This document shows positions 1 through 21,438 of a stretch of DNA of 64,000 nt, in pieces (position 1 is the first letter of the stretch; each line of letters opens with the position of its first letter). The notes under the pieces were generated by a model. The model had not been told where the DNA came from. It made no database searches and saw nothing but the letters and a program-made list of their open reading frames with translations. The position numbers were made by a program, and so were the translations under genes. This DNA is from Pagrus major (lineage: Eukaryota > Chordata > Actinopteri > Spariformes > Sparidae). Location of the stretch: positions 20,572,070 to 20,636,069 of the forward strand of contig NC_133218.1 in assembly GCF_040436345.1 (NCBI RefSeq), read 5' to 3'.

Positions 1-597
1 GAAGTTCCACTTCAGTTCACATGAGTTGATAAAGGAGGCTGCTATTGATTCAGCGGCCCTGAAGGAGAGAGCAATTTAAGCGACCGATGGGGCATAAAAC
101 AAACTGGATCACAGGAAAAACAGAGCCGTGGAGGGAGGACAGGAGGACATGTTTTTATGGACGGAGAGGAGAAAGAAGGGCCACACTATCTCTGCCTCTC
201 TGTCAGGTTTCACCTTTTTTCAAATAACATTTAATCAACACAGAGTTGAAGCAATTCTTTCTTTACTTTTGAGCTACGTGATGCCAAAAGTCTACAGCAG
301 GAAATGTCGGTATGTAAATGGAGAGGAAGAAAATCTCCACTGGAGTTTGAACAAACAAGTCAACTGGTTGATGAATGATGTAAGTTCGTTGATGTGGGGG
401 CTCTTCATTAATATTCATTACGCTCTGATGTACACAGCAGTCAACTGATGAGCCATTTTCAAGATAACACCAACAGCGAAAGTGTTTGTGTGTTCGAGAA
501 AGATTAGGAGAGACAAAGAGGGAGGATGTGGCAGTGCAAATCAGGAACTGAGGAAACAGAGATGGCACAGAGTTGCTGTGTTAAAAGGAAGTCTTAC
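1..597 (-). other. Part of a GALNS intron (after exon 11)
   Basis: The donor of exon 11 lies at 596-597, so this stretch is the beginning of the next intron. Neither strand shows a segment resembling the following GALNS exon or any other recognisable protein; the short open frames on both strands here have no domain character. Confidence 0.7.
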
Positions 598-11049
<10,452 letters not shown>

Positions 11050-11590
11050 TGCTGTGCTGCAGTCATATGAGCATCAACTTCAAGGAAGTGGTTTGTTTTG
11101 CCTTCATGCGGATCTTCAGCGCAATGTTTGCGCATACACAATAGCGCACTTGTTCGACTCGTTAAGCTTTAAGATTTTGAATTCATTTTAGCTTAATCGA
11201 TATTTATTTCATCGACTAATCAATGTGCTGGTGCTGTTCATCAGGATTAACTCGTTGAACCGTAAACATACGTTAAACTGTTCCTTGATTTTTGGTGCAT
11301 TCAAGGACTGCTGATAAATGTTGGACGTGCGATATTAAATTCCATATCGGTCAGAAAGAATTAAATAGAAATACAATGACATGAGAGGTAATAAATCATG
11401 CAAGTACCTTGTTAACAAGTTACATAAATAATACGGCTAAAACACTCTAAAAGTGCGTATTTATACTGTACATTTATATAACATATTTTTTAAAAGTCAC
11501 GTACTCCTATGAATTTCCCACAGTTCCGGGAGCGTCTGAATGCAGCATATCACGTGACAGCATCTGACAGCTCGGAGGAGGAACAGTAAC
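11050..11590. promoter_or_regulatory. Divergent promoter of GALNS and TRAPPC2L
   Basis: Only 541 bp separate the two start codons, which point away from each other, so the space must hold both 5' leaders and promoters. An ETS-like TTCCGGG lies at 11524-11530 and an E-box palindrome at 11549-11558, both close to the TRAPPC2L start. The half nearer GALNS is AT-rich with one homeobox-like stretch (11190-11225). No TATA box is convincing on either strand. Transcription starts cannot be placed from sequence alone. Confidence 0.75.
11549..11558. promoter_or_regulatory. CLEAR-like E-box (ATCACGTGAC)
   Basis: The sequence matches nine of ten bases of the CLEAR motif GTCACGTGAC bound by TFEB/TFE3/MITF, the regulators of lysosomal genes. 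GALNS is a lysosomal hydrolase, so the site fits the neighbour. It is 33 bp from the TRAPPC2L ATG and 500 bp from the GALNS ATG. USF, MYC or other bHLH-ZIP factors could also use it. Confidence 0.5.
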
Positions 11591-13431
11591 ATGGCGGTGT
11601 GCATAGCAGTGATCGCTAAAGAGGTAATGATTCCTGTTTTTAAATGTCCCAGGTTCTATCCATAGCCATTGTTTTGTATTAAAATATTTTCCTTCTTCTT
11701 ATAATCGTCTCTAAACAAGTGTCAGCTTTGACTGTACTCCAGAAGGTCCAGCAGGATGAATTATACGAACAGAGCTAACGTTAAAAGCTAACAACATTAG
11801 CATTCCTTTTGGCTAGCTGCTGTTATAGTTCCCAACATCGTTAATGAGATTTTTGTGCATTAACTGGTTTATGTGTTGTGTGTTTTCCCCACCCAGAACT
11901 ACCCGCTGTATATCCGCAGTGTGCCCACTCAAAATGAGCTGAAGTTTCACTACACAGTGCACACCTCTCTGGATGTGGTGGAGGAGAAGATCTCAGCTGT
12001 GGGCAAATCTTTGGGAGACCAGAGAGAGCTGTACTTGGGTCTGCTTTATCCCACTGAAGACTACAAAGTGTATCCTTGTGTTTTTTTTTTTAAAGGTTGG
12101 GGGTCAGGAAAACCCACAAGACGAGTGCTCCAAACTGACTTATCTTTTAATTAGATCATCTTTTTGTTTACAGGGTTTGGATTGTGATCTAAGGTTAATT
12201 GTCTTTTTAACAAGAGTTTTAACACATCTTATGACATCTGAAGATCATAACAACTGTACACACCTCTGTTAATGAAGAAAGGTGCTGAAATCCTAATGCC
12301 CATACTCCCAGATCTGTAGACTACTGCATTTCTTGTACTATTGTTAATGTAAAAAAAAAAATTGAGACTGGCACTGATACCTTGACTTCGATACCGGTTC
12401 CTGAACAATCCGATACCAATTTCATGAAACCGGTTTAACAAAAGATTACACATTCACGTGGTGAGCCCCTTCTCTAGCAAATCACCAGCACTATTAGATC
12501 TTGGCACAACAAACATGCTGCATGCTTCTGACACATAGTGAACAATCACTTTTTACCTCATAATGTTTTGTTTGTGCAATTCGGCCGGTACCATACAAGT
12601 ATCTAAGTTCAATACACCGTCCTATTTATGAGTGAAACCAAATATCCTTAACTGGTATTCTAGATATGGGTATGTAACCAACTCCAAGGTTAAATTTGTC
12701 ATTGTTGTGGACTCATCGAATACATCATTGCGGGACAACGAAATTAGAAGTGTAAGTTGATATTTAAGTTTAATGTTTAATCAACATCTCCAACCTTTGT
12801 TGCCTGTGTCAGGATGTTGATCTAGCTGTACAGTATGTGTGAGATTGCTGAAATGTTTCCATTAATCTCAGTTTAGATATTATGATCCAATAGAAAAGTG
12901 ACACCTCAGTCTTCCACAATGTGTTTCACTATTATTAAATGGGTAAATTGAAGATAATTTTAGAAAAGTTGCTACAATATTAATGTTTTTCTACATTTTC
13001 TCAATGCAGCTTTCTGAGCACCTTACAAATCCTGCCTCTAGTCTAGAAATGTAGACATACTGCACACATCCAGGTTTATACAAAAGAAGGAAACCTCAAT
13101 TTAGAAAGTATGTGCACATACCCCACAATACAATTTGTGATGTGCTTGTTAATTTTTTAAAACTTTTGAAATGGCTTAATGTCCTGTTGTAATGTCTTGT
13201 TCTATTCCAGATGTTCCGAAAATTGCACAACTCCTTTACAGATGTAATGTGCAACCCCTTCCACAATCCAGGGGACCAAATTCAGTCCAAGTGAGTTTAT
13301 TCTTTTGAAACTTGATATTCAAAAAGATTTACATCAGTATTTTCCAGATCCAGCAGTATTTCATCGTCAACCAATTATTCTCCAGGGCCTTTGATGGCAT
13401 CGTATCTGGAATGATGGTGCAAACTGGCTGA
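11591..13431 (+). CDS. trappc2l: TRAPP complex subunit 2-like protein
   Basis: Small sedlin-family (longin-fold) subunit of the TRAPP complex, which tethers vesicles and activates Rab GTPases in ER-Golgi and Golgi traffic. Five coding exons: 11591-11623, 11897-12069, 12664-12751, 13211-13290, 13386-13431. Each has GT/AG borders, and joining them gives 139 residues, about the human length. Readable conserved runs include [48 protein letters not shown] and [16 protein letters not shown]. Exon 2 ends in a split Val codon completed by exon 3. It starts at the edge of the shared promoter with GALNS and converges on PABPN1L. The model is complete, with no lesion. Confidence 0.96.
12350..12620. repeat. 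Decayed DNA-transposon-like block in TRAPPC2L intron 2
   Basis: Blocks such as CTTCGATACCGGTTCCTGAA (12385) and GGCCGGTACCATACAAGTAT (12584) resemble imperfect, oppositely oriented ends of a short fish DNA element. The ends are too diverged to fix borders or a target duplication. Confidence 0.3.
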
Positions 13432-13515
13432 CGTCACTTCTCTCTTCTGAACCTCCACTGTACAGAACCCCCCTTTTTTGTTTACATATTGCCTTGATTA
13501 TTGAAGTGCATAAGT

Positions 13516-13521
13516 AATAAA
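13516..13521 (+). terminator. Poly(A) signal of TRAPPC2L
   Basis: AATAAA lies 85 bp after the TRAPPC2L stop codon and is followed by a GT-rich stretch (TGTCGTTGTTG), the usual layout of a cleavage site. Cleavage is expected at about 13535-13550. Confidence 0.75.
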
Positions 13522-13582
13522 ATGTCGTTGTTGCACATCACTGCGTGTGTCATTTTACTACAATGAATCACCGGATCATTGA

Positions 13583-13592
13583 TTTATTTATT
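13583..13592 (-). terminator. Poly(A) signals of PABPN1L (two overlapping)
   Basis: The minus strand carries two AATAAA hexamers (plus-strand TTTATT at 13583-13588 and 13587-13592), about 340 nt after the PABPN1L stop codon. They face the TRAPPC2L signal across only about 61 bp, so the two 3' ends nearly touch or overlap. Confidence 0.6.
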
Positions 13593-13930
13593 CATTCACT
13601 TACATAGCAAAGAACTTATAAGTTATACGTAGGGAGAATTTACACATAACATTGCAGGCAGCAACACAATACATTCGCATCAAGTTATAAAAATGAGACG
13701 CAAACTGCATAACAATTTGAGGATTGTCCCATGCATTCACGGCAACATAAGCTTATAATGAAAACACCTGACCCCAGTTTTCACATCGCACCTACTTGAA
13801 GGACTGATGAAGGGATGCAAAGTCGTCCCCGCTGCCTCTCACATGATGCTCAACTCAGTATTGCCTGGAAACACTTCTTTAAAATGATCAGTTCTGTTCA
13901 CCCACGTTAGTATGTATGCTGTGGATGCTG

Positions 13931-16900
13931 CTAGCGCTGTTGAGGGTAGTGCTGTCCGCTCGAACCTGCCCCTAACTCCTCTGACGGCGGGGTGATGAGA
14001 AGGAGACATGGGTAACGTTTAGGCATCTGTTCGTGGTAGTCCATGTGTCCCCACTGTCTCTTTCCCACTGAGGGGCCTCCGTAATAAGGGTGGGGCGTTT
14101 GATGCTGTGGCCTGGTTGACTGGTAGCGGAACCTGCCTCGAGAGCTGCTCTGGTATCGGGGTGGACGGTAACCACGTCCTCTGCCTCTGGGCTGGCCGCC
14201 TCGGTGTCCTCCCCTGTCTGTGGTGCTGATGCCTGGCATGTTGGTCCTCTTGGGCATTACCTGCAAACCAAAGAACATACTTTTATAGAGCTGCAACAAT
14301 CACTTTGTGACATTTATGATTGTAAATGAAACGTCTTGGGGATTTTGATGAAGATGTCAAGGAAATTACAAATTTTAAATGCATTTATACACAATGATTA
14401 TTAAAATAACAGATTAAAAGGGGCTCTATGTAACAATTTATATGTATTACTCATTTTTATTGGCCATATATGAATAGATTGTCACATGAAAAATTTAACC
14501 TTCCCGGTCTTTCTCACTGCCTATACAAGCCTGTGGAAGATTAAGTTGTTCATGTGGACTTCTTTGTGAGGTTTTCTGCAACAGTCCTTAGGATGTGACT
14601 TTATGAAGGTTCTCGAGTGCCTCGTCTCAGCGCGTCTCTCGGCTCGCTTAGAGAAAGCAACGATAGCTAACAGTCCGCTAACAAACAAACGATTTGCTTC
14701 CAGCACAAACCAGAAGAAGTTCCACAGAGTCCCTTAACTTGATAATAAAAATAATTGTTTGTTGCAGTTCTGCTGGTTTTTACTTCACTGTTTAGGATAA
14801 TTTATTAGTGTTTAAAGCCGAGCCATGATTGGTATTCAACAGTAATGGAACAAAAAAACTTATGTATTGATGCAAAGACAGACAAGTGCAATTTATTCAT
14901 ATCCAAGAGACCAGCTCAAATGAAGGAAAATTACAATTAAATGGGTGCTGTGACTGGTTTGCTTTAAAGAGGAACATTAAGTAGATTCCAAAGTACTGTA
15001 CAATGACTATTTGTTTTTACTTCCACCAAACAGTGACTAAGTTTTTGCACGTAACAAAAGGTATTTCACAAGAGCGATTATGATAAATTGTGGTAAGAGG
15101 AAGTTAAATTTAGGCTATATATGGGCATCACTTGAGCTCTGTATCCTTTGAGAGTTTGTCCCCCGATCAAAACATTCATACCTATACTTGACTATCTGTC
15201 TATCCTTAAAGGGTAACTAACCTATTATCCACATTGAATGTGTTAACAGGTCTTGAGGAGTACTACCGCATATGTGAAGAAAGTAGTATAAAGCCTTCTG
15301 TGGCTCCAGAGGAAGCTCTAGTGATGCCACTCAGTGGCTAAGTAAGTGGAATGCTTTTCAAAACCTGGCGCCTACATTACCCACAATGCAACGTAACCAC
15401 TGAGTGACTCTTATCAGATTACAGGCAGTTTCCTCTGGAGTCACAGAAGGCTTTATACTACTTTATTCACATGTGCAGTAGTACTCTCCAAGACCTGTAC
15501 ACACACTTTACACTTTAATGTGTAAATTGGTGAAGTTACGACTTAAATCCAGTGTTAGTAGAGCCCATGGTGCTGTAGACAGATAGTTGTGGGTAGCTTC
15601 CAAGTTTGAAGGTTCCCCCCCGAGTCTAACATGTAGTGTAATGCTCCTTACCTTAAGGACTCTTCCTCTGAACATGGTCTCGTGCAAACCAATAGCACTA
15701 TGAACAGAGTCTCGATCAGAGAACTCAATGTAGGCAAAGCTGGGAAAAGAAAAGAGAACAAGAACAAGAACAAGTAAACTTGGATGCCAAAATGTCTATA
15801 GTAACAAATCTATAGTCAAACCGTGTCAAAAGTATAAACCCACCCTTTTGGATGGCCAGAGAACCTGTCACACAGGATGGTAACGCGGTTGACGGGACCA
15901 CAGCCATTGAAGTGAATCTCCAACTCGTCTGCGGTAGCTCCATAGTCTACCTGGAATTTGTTTAACAGTTTGTCAGATCAGAGGTGTGAAAAATAAACGT
16001 GCTCAATATGAAGAAAAGACAGGTACACAAGTCTTACATTTCCTACATAGACTGATCTGTTGTCTGCATCTATTCTCTCCTCAGGAGTCATGTTGTAGAA
16101 AGGTCCTGTGGAGGAAACAAAAACAATCGTATATGCTGCTTTTGTGCATGCGATATAAAGTGCACGTCCACACATGGGGTCACCACAGGTCAAAGAAAAA
16201 GATTTTTCACCACCACATCCATTTCTTGTATCATCTTGGACAATACATATCTCTGAATCTGGCTCCCCTCTGATTGCATCTCTGTTCTGAGGGGGAACCA
16301 AAAAAGGAGGAAGGGGAGGGTGAAAGGGATGAAGAGATGCACAGAGGCAGAAAATCGCCACGGGCAGCAAGGAGGACCCTTCTGGGTTCTCTGGGGCTCA
16401 CTGCTTCGTCTCATTGGGCAGTGATGAGGCACATGTGAAGTGTCCCAGGTGTTAGCCAGATGGCGGAGGAGGCGGCTAGCTCACCTGCCTGGAGGCTGCG
16501 ATGCTACACACCCGGTTAAGAATACACTGTCGAGGCTTCCCAAATGCCTGATCAGCATTTGGCTGTACAACAATGTGACACAATAACAAACCACGAGGCA
16601 GATCAGCCCCCGTGGGCCGTCTCACCAGGTCGAGGGCTGCTGGTCAGGAGCTGCATATCTCCTGCATCACACCTCTCCTCCTCCTCCTTCAGTCTCTCTG
16701 TCTCTTCTTCCATCTCCAGCTCCTGAACCCTGGCCTTGATGGCTGCCAGCTCCTGAGAAAACAAGCATGGACATAATAAGCACAAAAAGGCACACAGCGT
16801 CATTGATTGGTTTAAGAGTGAAAAAGTTGTTAACATATGCCTTACATAAGAATAAGTTGACCTATAAACAAAAATTCTGTCATTATCTCCTCACAGTCAT

Positions 16901-18362
16901 GCTGATGGAAAGTCAGGTCAAGTTTCTTAGTCCACAAAACATTTCTGGAGCTTCACAGCAAAACAGTGTTGCAGCATTCTCCTAAACAACTGAAGTAGAT
17001 GGGGACTAGACTGAAAATGTAAAAAGAAGAAAACTAAAAATTTCTCCATACTGCTTGACCTTCGTAATCCAGGTCTCTGGAAGCCCTGAGGTCCCAGACT
17101 GAGTTGATAAAACGTTATTTGCACCCTCGGCACACAATCAAGCCCGTGCACCGCTACTTTTAGCTTAGCAGCTACAGTGAAGGTTTCAGCCAAATAAATA
17201 AATCATGCCTTTTCAAACCAATTTGGGATCTCAGGGCTTCCTGAGACTTGGAATACGCTAGACAAGATTTATGGAGCCATTTCACATTTTTGTCGATTGC
17301 TTATTTACATTTTAAAACAAGTCCCCATCTACTTCAGTTGTTAATTAGGAGAACGCTGCAACGCTGTTTAGCCCTGAAGCTCCAGAAATGTTCTGTGAAC
17401 TTCAAAAATTCACTCAACTTTCCATCAGCATGAAAATAAGTAGTTAATGAACTTATCCTTTAAAGCCGTGACAGTGGCCTTATTGTACTTAAGGCTTTTA
17501 CCTTTTATTTGACATACACAGCTCAAAATTAGTTAGGGATACTGGGATGTTTTAGTGTTTCACTTGTTTATTCTGTAACATATCTGACTTTTTATTTTGC
17601 GCTTTGTGAATATTTTTGGTCCCCAAAAATAATGCAACACATTTTCATTGACTTTTATTGCATATCCATGCACATGCACATATGCACCCATATCCCTCAC
17701 TAATTTTGATAGCGTACATCTGTCTAATTGTGACGGATACAGAGTGATGGCCTGGACTTTCAGTGTAAGAAGCCATTATGAAAGACTTTGACATCTGAAA
17801 AATCAAATGACCAGAAGGTTATTTTCTGAACAAAGTTATTAATGTAAATATTTTACAAAAGCACCACATGTTTCAGAAGACGTGGCCCACTTATTCAAAT
17901 CTCAATGAGTGAAATTTGAGTCAGTCACACTTCATTTTGCTCAGATAGACGTCATAGTTTCACATGCAGCTGGCCTGAGGTTTGAGCACAACATCATCAC
18001 CTGAAAGCATCACTCCAGCGCCTGGTGCACAATGCAAAGCCCCTCTGTGTGAGCTAGCTGTGTGTTGTCACACCGGGAGATGCAGCATGCCGTTCGGGAT
18101 GTGGCTCACTGATGTCGTCCTATGCACAAAACGTGCATCAGCGATACAGCGATACTACATAGCATAGCTTTGTGTTTTGCGCTTGTTTGTCCAACGTAAT
18201 AGTCGTCATTAGCTCGCCCTACTGACGTGCGTGCTAAACGAACAAACGCGACGGCACCGTTTTTGATTCACCACGAACATGAATACCCACCGGGTCCTCG
18301 GCGAAATGCTCCCCGATGGACTCGCCCTCCAGGTAGCCGTACTCCAGATGATTTTCCGCCAT
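13931..18362 (-). CDS. pabpn1l: Embryonic/oocyte-type nuclear poly(A)-binding protein (PABPN1-like)
   Basis: Poly(A)-tail binding protein of the ePABP2 type, known in other vertebrates from oocytes and early embryos. Six coding exons in transcript order: 18291-18362, 16626-16752, 16038-16105, 15844-15950, 15652-15739, 13931-14260. They give 263 residues. An acidic N-terminus leads into a coiled-coil-like stretch ([17 protein letters not shown], from residue 25) like that used by PABPN1 to stimulate poly(A) polymerase. One RRM follows, with RNP2 VYVGNV (85-90) and RNP1 KGFAYIEF (124-131). The C-terminus starts [18 protein letters not shown] and is rich in RG dipeptides. The last ~35 residues match nothing I know; a missed terminal intron is possible. 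There is no N-terminal polyalanine run. The name rests on the RRM, the coiled coil and the position next to TRAPPC2L. Confidence 0.92.
14412..14740. repeat. Dispersed repeat family C, copy 1 (PABPN1L intron 5)
   Basis: Shares ordered blocks with 58770-59105: TTTTTATTGGCC, GCCTATACAAGCCTGTGGA, GATGTGACTTTATG, TTCTCGAG, TAGCTAACA and a terminal CAGAG(T/C)CCC. It begins with AAAAGGGGCTCTATGTAAC and ends with a weak inverted match, as in a short non-autonomous element. No transposase frame is present. Confidence 0.7.
15206..15547. repeat. Long palindromic (fold-back) element in PABPN1L intron 5
   Basis: The left arm (from about 15250) and the reverse complement of the right arm (to about 15500) match over ~65 bp. 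Shared blocks include CAGGTCTTG, GAGTACTAC, AAGTAGTATAAAGCCTTCTG and CTCCAGAGGAA. The centre carries CTACATTACCCACAATGCAACG. It is probably a miniature inverted-repeat element; no clear target duplication was found. Confidence 0.65.
16860..17465. mobile_element. Fold-back repeat family A, copy 1 (PABPN1L intron 1)
   Basis: Carries the family A core: TGATGGAAAGTCAGGT, ACAAAACATTTCTGGAGCTT, CACAGCAAAACAGTGTTGCA and AACTGAAGTAGATGGGGAC. The same core recurs in reverse in its right half (17300-17420), making a large imperfect palindrome. The right end reads GAACTTATCCTTTAAAG. Confidence 0.75.
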
Positions 18363-18620
18363 TCTCACTGCTCGAACATGGCATCTGCAAAGCCGACTGC
18401 AGCTTGCACACAAACACACATACACACACACAAAACGCTACAAAAATCTCTCTTGCAGCGGGGGAACGGGTTGATGGTCCACAGACGCGACACCTGACAG
18501 CATGTGAGGCTAATAGATATCACCTGTGAATGAGACTCATCACGCGCTGGATTGATTGACAGAAGCGCGCACGTGAGAGAGACGCTGGAGGAGGGTGTCT
18601 ACGTCCCAGTGGCGCATCAG
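18234..18620. promoter_or_regulatory. PABPN1L 5' region
   Basis: GC-richer sequence around and upstream of the PABPN1L start codon on the minus strand, with several CpGs between 18230 and 18620 in an otherwise AT-rich neighbourhood. A short CA run (18409-18432) lies in the presumed leader. No TATA box is convincing. A CCCCTG hexamer repeat (about 18634-18661) borders it. Confidence 0.4.
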
Positions 18621-18763
18621 AGAGGGGCCCATCCCCTGCCCCTGCCCCTGCCCCTGCCCCCCATTATCACTGCACATGATTTACACCTCTTAAATATAAC
18701 TACAGTAATACTGTATACCTTAATAGTAAACGGCCTCATTCTTCAAAATAAAACAGACTTTCT

Positions 18764-19205
18764 TTAAAGGGGCACTTTGTAGTTTTGTGGAAGAAATTCA
18801 AACTCAGAATTTTAATATTCACAATATTAATGAGGTAATAATACAAACTCAGAAATATTAGCTGTTCTCAGAGGAAAACAAGGTCCCAAGAACACTGTTT
18901 GAAGCTAGAAAGGTGGCAGGGTCCGCCAAATATAAAATTAATTTTAATCAGAAGGGAAAGATCTTTATTGACTGATTTTTTTTATGCCTAAACAAACTTA
19001 ATAAACAAACTCTCTTTGTCTCATGACTGGATAAACCAATAAACAAGCTGATCTTAAAGGACAACACAATTTCATACTGTTTTACTTAGTTTATCTTTGG
19101 CGGACCCCGCCACCTTTCTAGTTATTATTACCTCATTAATATTGTAAATATGAAAAATTCTGAGTTTGAATTTCTTCTACAAAACTATACAGTGCCCCTT
19201 TAAAA
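18764..19205. mobile_element. Fold-back repeat family B, copy 1
   Basis: An inverted-repeat element of ~440 bp. The left end TTAAAGGGGCACTTTGTAGT faces the right end ACTATACAGTGCCCCTTTAA. Inner arms also match in inverse, including GAAGAAATTCAAACTCAGAAT and CTAGAAAGGTGGCAGGGTCC. No coding capacity is present. Confidence 0.8.
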
Positions 19206-19257
19206 GTTCAGTCTTACTTTTTCTGCTGGTCTTTACCACATGCAAACAAAAGGAAGA

Positions 19258-19482
19258 AAGTGGAGAAGAAAGGTGGCAGGGTCCACCAAATATAAACAAA
19301 GTAAAACAGTATGAAATTGTGTTTTCCTTTAAGATCAGTTTGTTTACTGGTTTATCCTGTCATGAGACAAAGAGAGTTTGTTTATTTAGTTTGTTTAGAC
19401 ATAAAAACAAAATCAGTCAGTGAAGATCTTTCTCTTCTGATTCAAATTTCTTCACCAAAGCTACATAGTGCCCCTTTAAATT
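19258..19482. mobile_element. Fold-back repeat family B, truncated copy 2
   Basis: Begins inside the family core (AAAGGTGGCAGGGTCCACCA) and ends with CTACATAGTGCCCCTTTAAA. It lacks the left terminus, so it is a half copy lying directly downstream of copy 1. Confidence 0.7.
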
Positions 19483-19566
19483 TGGTAGTATTTATGAAAA
19501 ATCACAGGACATTTTGCAGTAATCCTCAGATCATTTATACTCACTTCTTCTCTTCTCCTTAAAGGT

Positions 19567-19660
19567 GATTTAAGATTCAAGACGTTTATTGTCACTCTGG
19601 TTTTAGCACAAGTACACTTGTGAAATTCTTATGCTTAGAGACTTCACGTGATAGTAGCAG
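19567..19660. repeat. Retroposon-tail-like fragment
   Basis: GATTCAAGACGTTTATTGTCACTC followed by TTGTGAAATTCTTATGCTTA resembles a common fish retroposon end (TTTATTGTCA ... AATGAAATTCTTA). It is inserted between family B copies. Confidence 0.4.
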
Positions 19661-19681
19661 TAAGGCGCATAATGTAGCAGT

Positions 19682-19978
19682 AAGACTGCACTATGTAGTT
19701 TTGAGGAAGACATTTTAAGAGATGAGGAACTTATAGATTTTCAAGACCAAATAAACTGAATAAACAAACTGTCCTCAAAGGGACAATACAATTTCATACT
19801 GTTTGTTTATATTAGCTTGCTCACATCAAACAATGTTCAGGCGACCCTTTTTCCCTCAAGGACGGCTTGTTTATATGAAAATATATCAAATAACTACATC
19901 TGAGTTTGTATTATTACCTTTTTACTATTGTAAATATTTGTAACTTTCTAAGGTTTCACTACATAGTGCGCCTTTAAT
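19682..19978. mobile_element. Fold-back repeat family B, copy 3
   Basis: Left end ACTGCACTATGTAGTTTTGAGGAAG; right end CACTACATAGTGCGCCTTTAAT, its inverse. The interior shares CAATTTCATACTGTTTGTTTATA with the other copies. The family forms a cluster between 18.7 and 20.0 kb. Confidence 0.65.
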
Positions 19979-20375
19979 GGACAACTTCACCCAAAAATAG
20001 GGTTAAAACAAATTCAGTCATTGTCAAGGCTACGCTAAGCTATGCTCAAGGAAAGTGGTGAAGGTGATGTTTTGTAGTCGTCAAAACATTTCTGGAGCTT
20101 CACAGCAAAACAGTGTTTTCCTAAACAACTGAAGTAGATGGGTACATGTTTTAAAACATAAAAAAACACTGAAAATAACATAAAATGGCTCTTTACAGCT
20201 CGTCCAGTGTACTCATAGTCTTTTGAAGCCCTCAGATCCCATAATGAAGTTGTTGAAGAGAAAACGCTGCATCACTGTTTTGCTGTGAAGCTCCTGAAAT
20301 GTTTTGTAGGTTACGAAACCTCACCTAACTTTCAGCATGAGGGTGAGATGACTTTTAATTTTTGGGTCGCTTATC
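19979..20375. mobile_element. Fold-back repeat family A, copy 2
   Basis: Left end GACAACTTCACCCAAAAATA, then the shared core AAAACATTTCTGGAGCTTCA and AACTGAAGTAGATGGGTACA. The inverted core returns at 20270-20340, and the right end is TTTTTGGGTCGC. It abuts family B copy 3. Confidence 0.7.
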
Positions 20376-21217
20376 TTTATATGTACAGTATATATATGGC
20401 ACCTGGGTGGGTGGATAGACTTTTTTCATAACAGACATTTTGACTTGTTATAGCAGGAAAAGCACAGGTGTCTCAGTAAAACATGACAGTGAGCCAACAT
20501 GAGCAATGACAGGATCTTGAAAGTGAAACAGCTAAATGGAATTCAGCCGTCATTCATTTAATGATATATCTAGTTATTTACAACTATGTTTTCCTACTGC
20601 AACTAATCAAAATGTCTTCAGTGAAAAAGGCAGCAAACTACTTGTACACCACTGGAACAATTTGCCTACATTTATTCTGAATATGAAAAAGACAGCAGTT
20701 AGTTCTGGTTTTATGTGTTAAAATAGTCAGTGACGTCTGTGTACACAATGAACAACAACAAAAACAAAAAAAAGCACAAATCACACATGTAGGGAGAAGT
20801 ACAGTTATTGTAGGTTTGTTCATGGCTGCACTGTTGCATCGAATTGAAACATCCTAGAAGTTTTGTGCAAATTCTGGATGTACATATTTTATCAGCGGTA
20901 ACTTTGAGATCTCCTCTATAATTTAACAGTCTTTGGGTATAAACAAAGTTTTGCTGCACACCACAAGCTGGTAATTACGGAAGCCCTAAAGGGCCATGCA
21001 TTCATACATTTTATTTCCTCTGTTTTCCCGTGATAACGAGTTAATTTCAATTGTTTTCTCGAGATCTCGAGTTATTATCTCAAAATAACAACTGCCGTTT
21101 TCCCGAGATAACAGGATAATTTTCTCAAGATCTCGAGATAATGAAACTTTGTTTTCCCGAGATAACGAAACGATAGTGTAGTATATTAAATCATTGCGGG
21201 AAACATCATTCAGTTTT

Positions 21218-21436
21218 ATGTCAGAGGAGCAGGAGCGTATCGATCACCACGTCACATATCTTTTCAATCAAGGCCTGACACAGGCTGAAATAGCATGATG
21301 CCTTGCTATTACAGATAATATACACATTAGTGTGCATAATCTAAAAAGACGGTTAGCAAGGCTTCAGCTATATCGGCGCAATCTAAGTGAGCCTGATGTC
21401 GTCATTAACTACATAGCTGACCAGCTATGTAGTTAA
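21218..21436 (+). pseudogene. Transposase/integrase N-terminal fragment inside the 811-bp element
   Basis: Reading from the ATG at 21218 gives about 72 codons, with one in-frame TGA at 21296-21298, ending at a TAA at 21434-21436. The translation has the look of a helix-turn-helix domain. Readable pieces are TYLFNQGLTQAEIA before the stop and ISVHNLKRRLARLQLYRRN after it. Similar N-termini precede the integrase-like core in fish DNA-transposon proteins as I remember them. No catalytic core follows; the frame runs straight into the right inverted repeat. Confidence 0.55.
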
Positions 21437-21438
21437 TG
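21403..21438. repeat. Perfect hairpin, 17-bp stem and 2-nt loop
   Basis: CATTAACTACATAGCTG at 21403-21419 is followed, after two bases, by its exact reverse complement at 21422-21438. It lies where the transposase fragment meets the right inverted repeat of the element. Confidence 0.9.
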
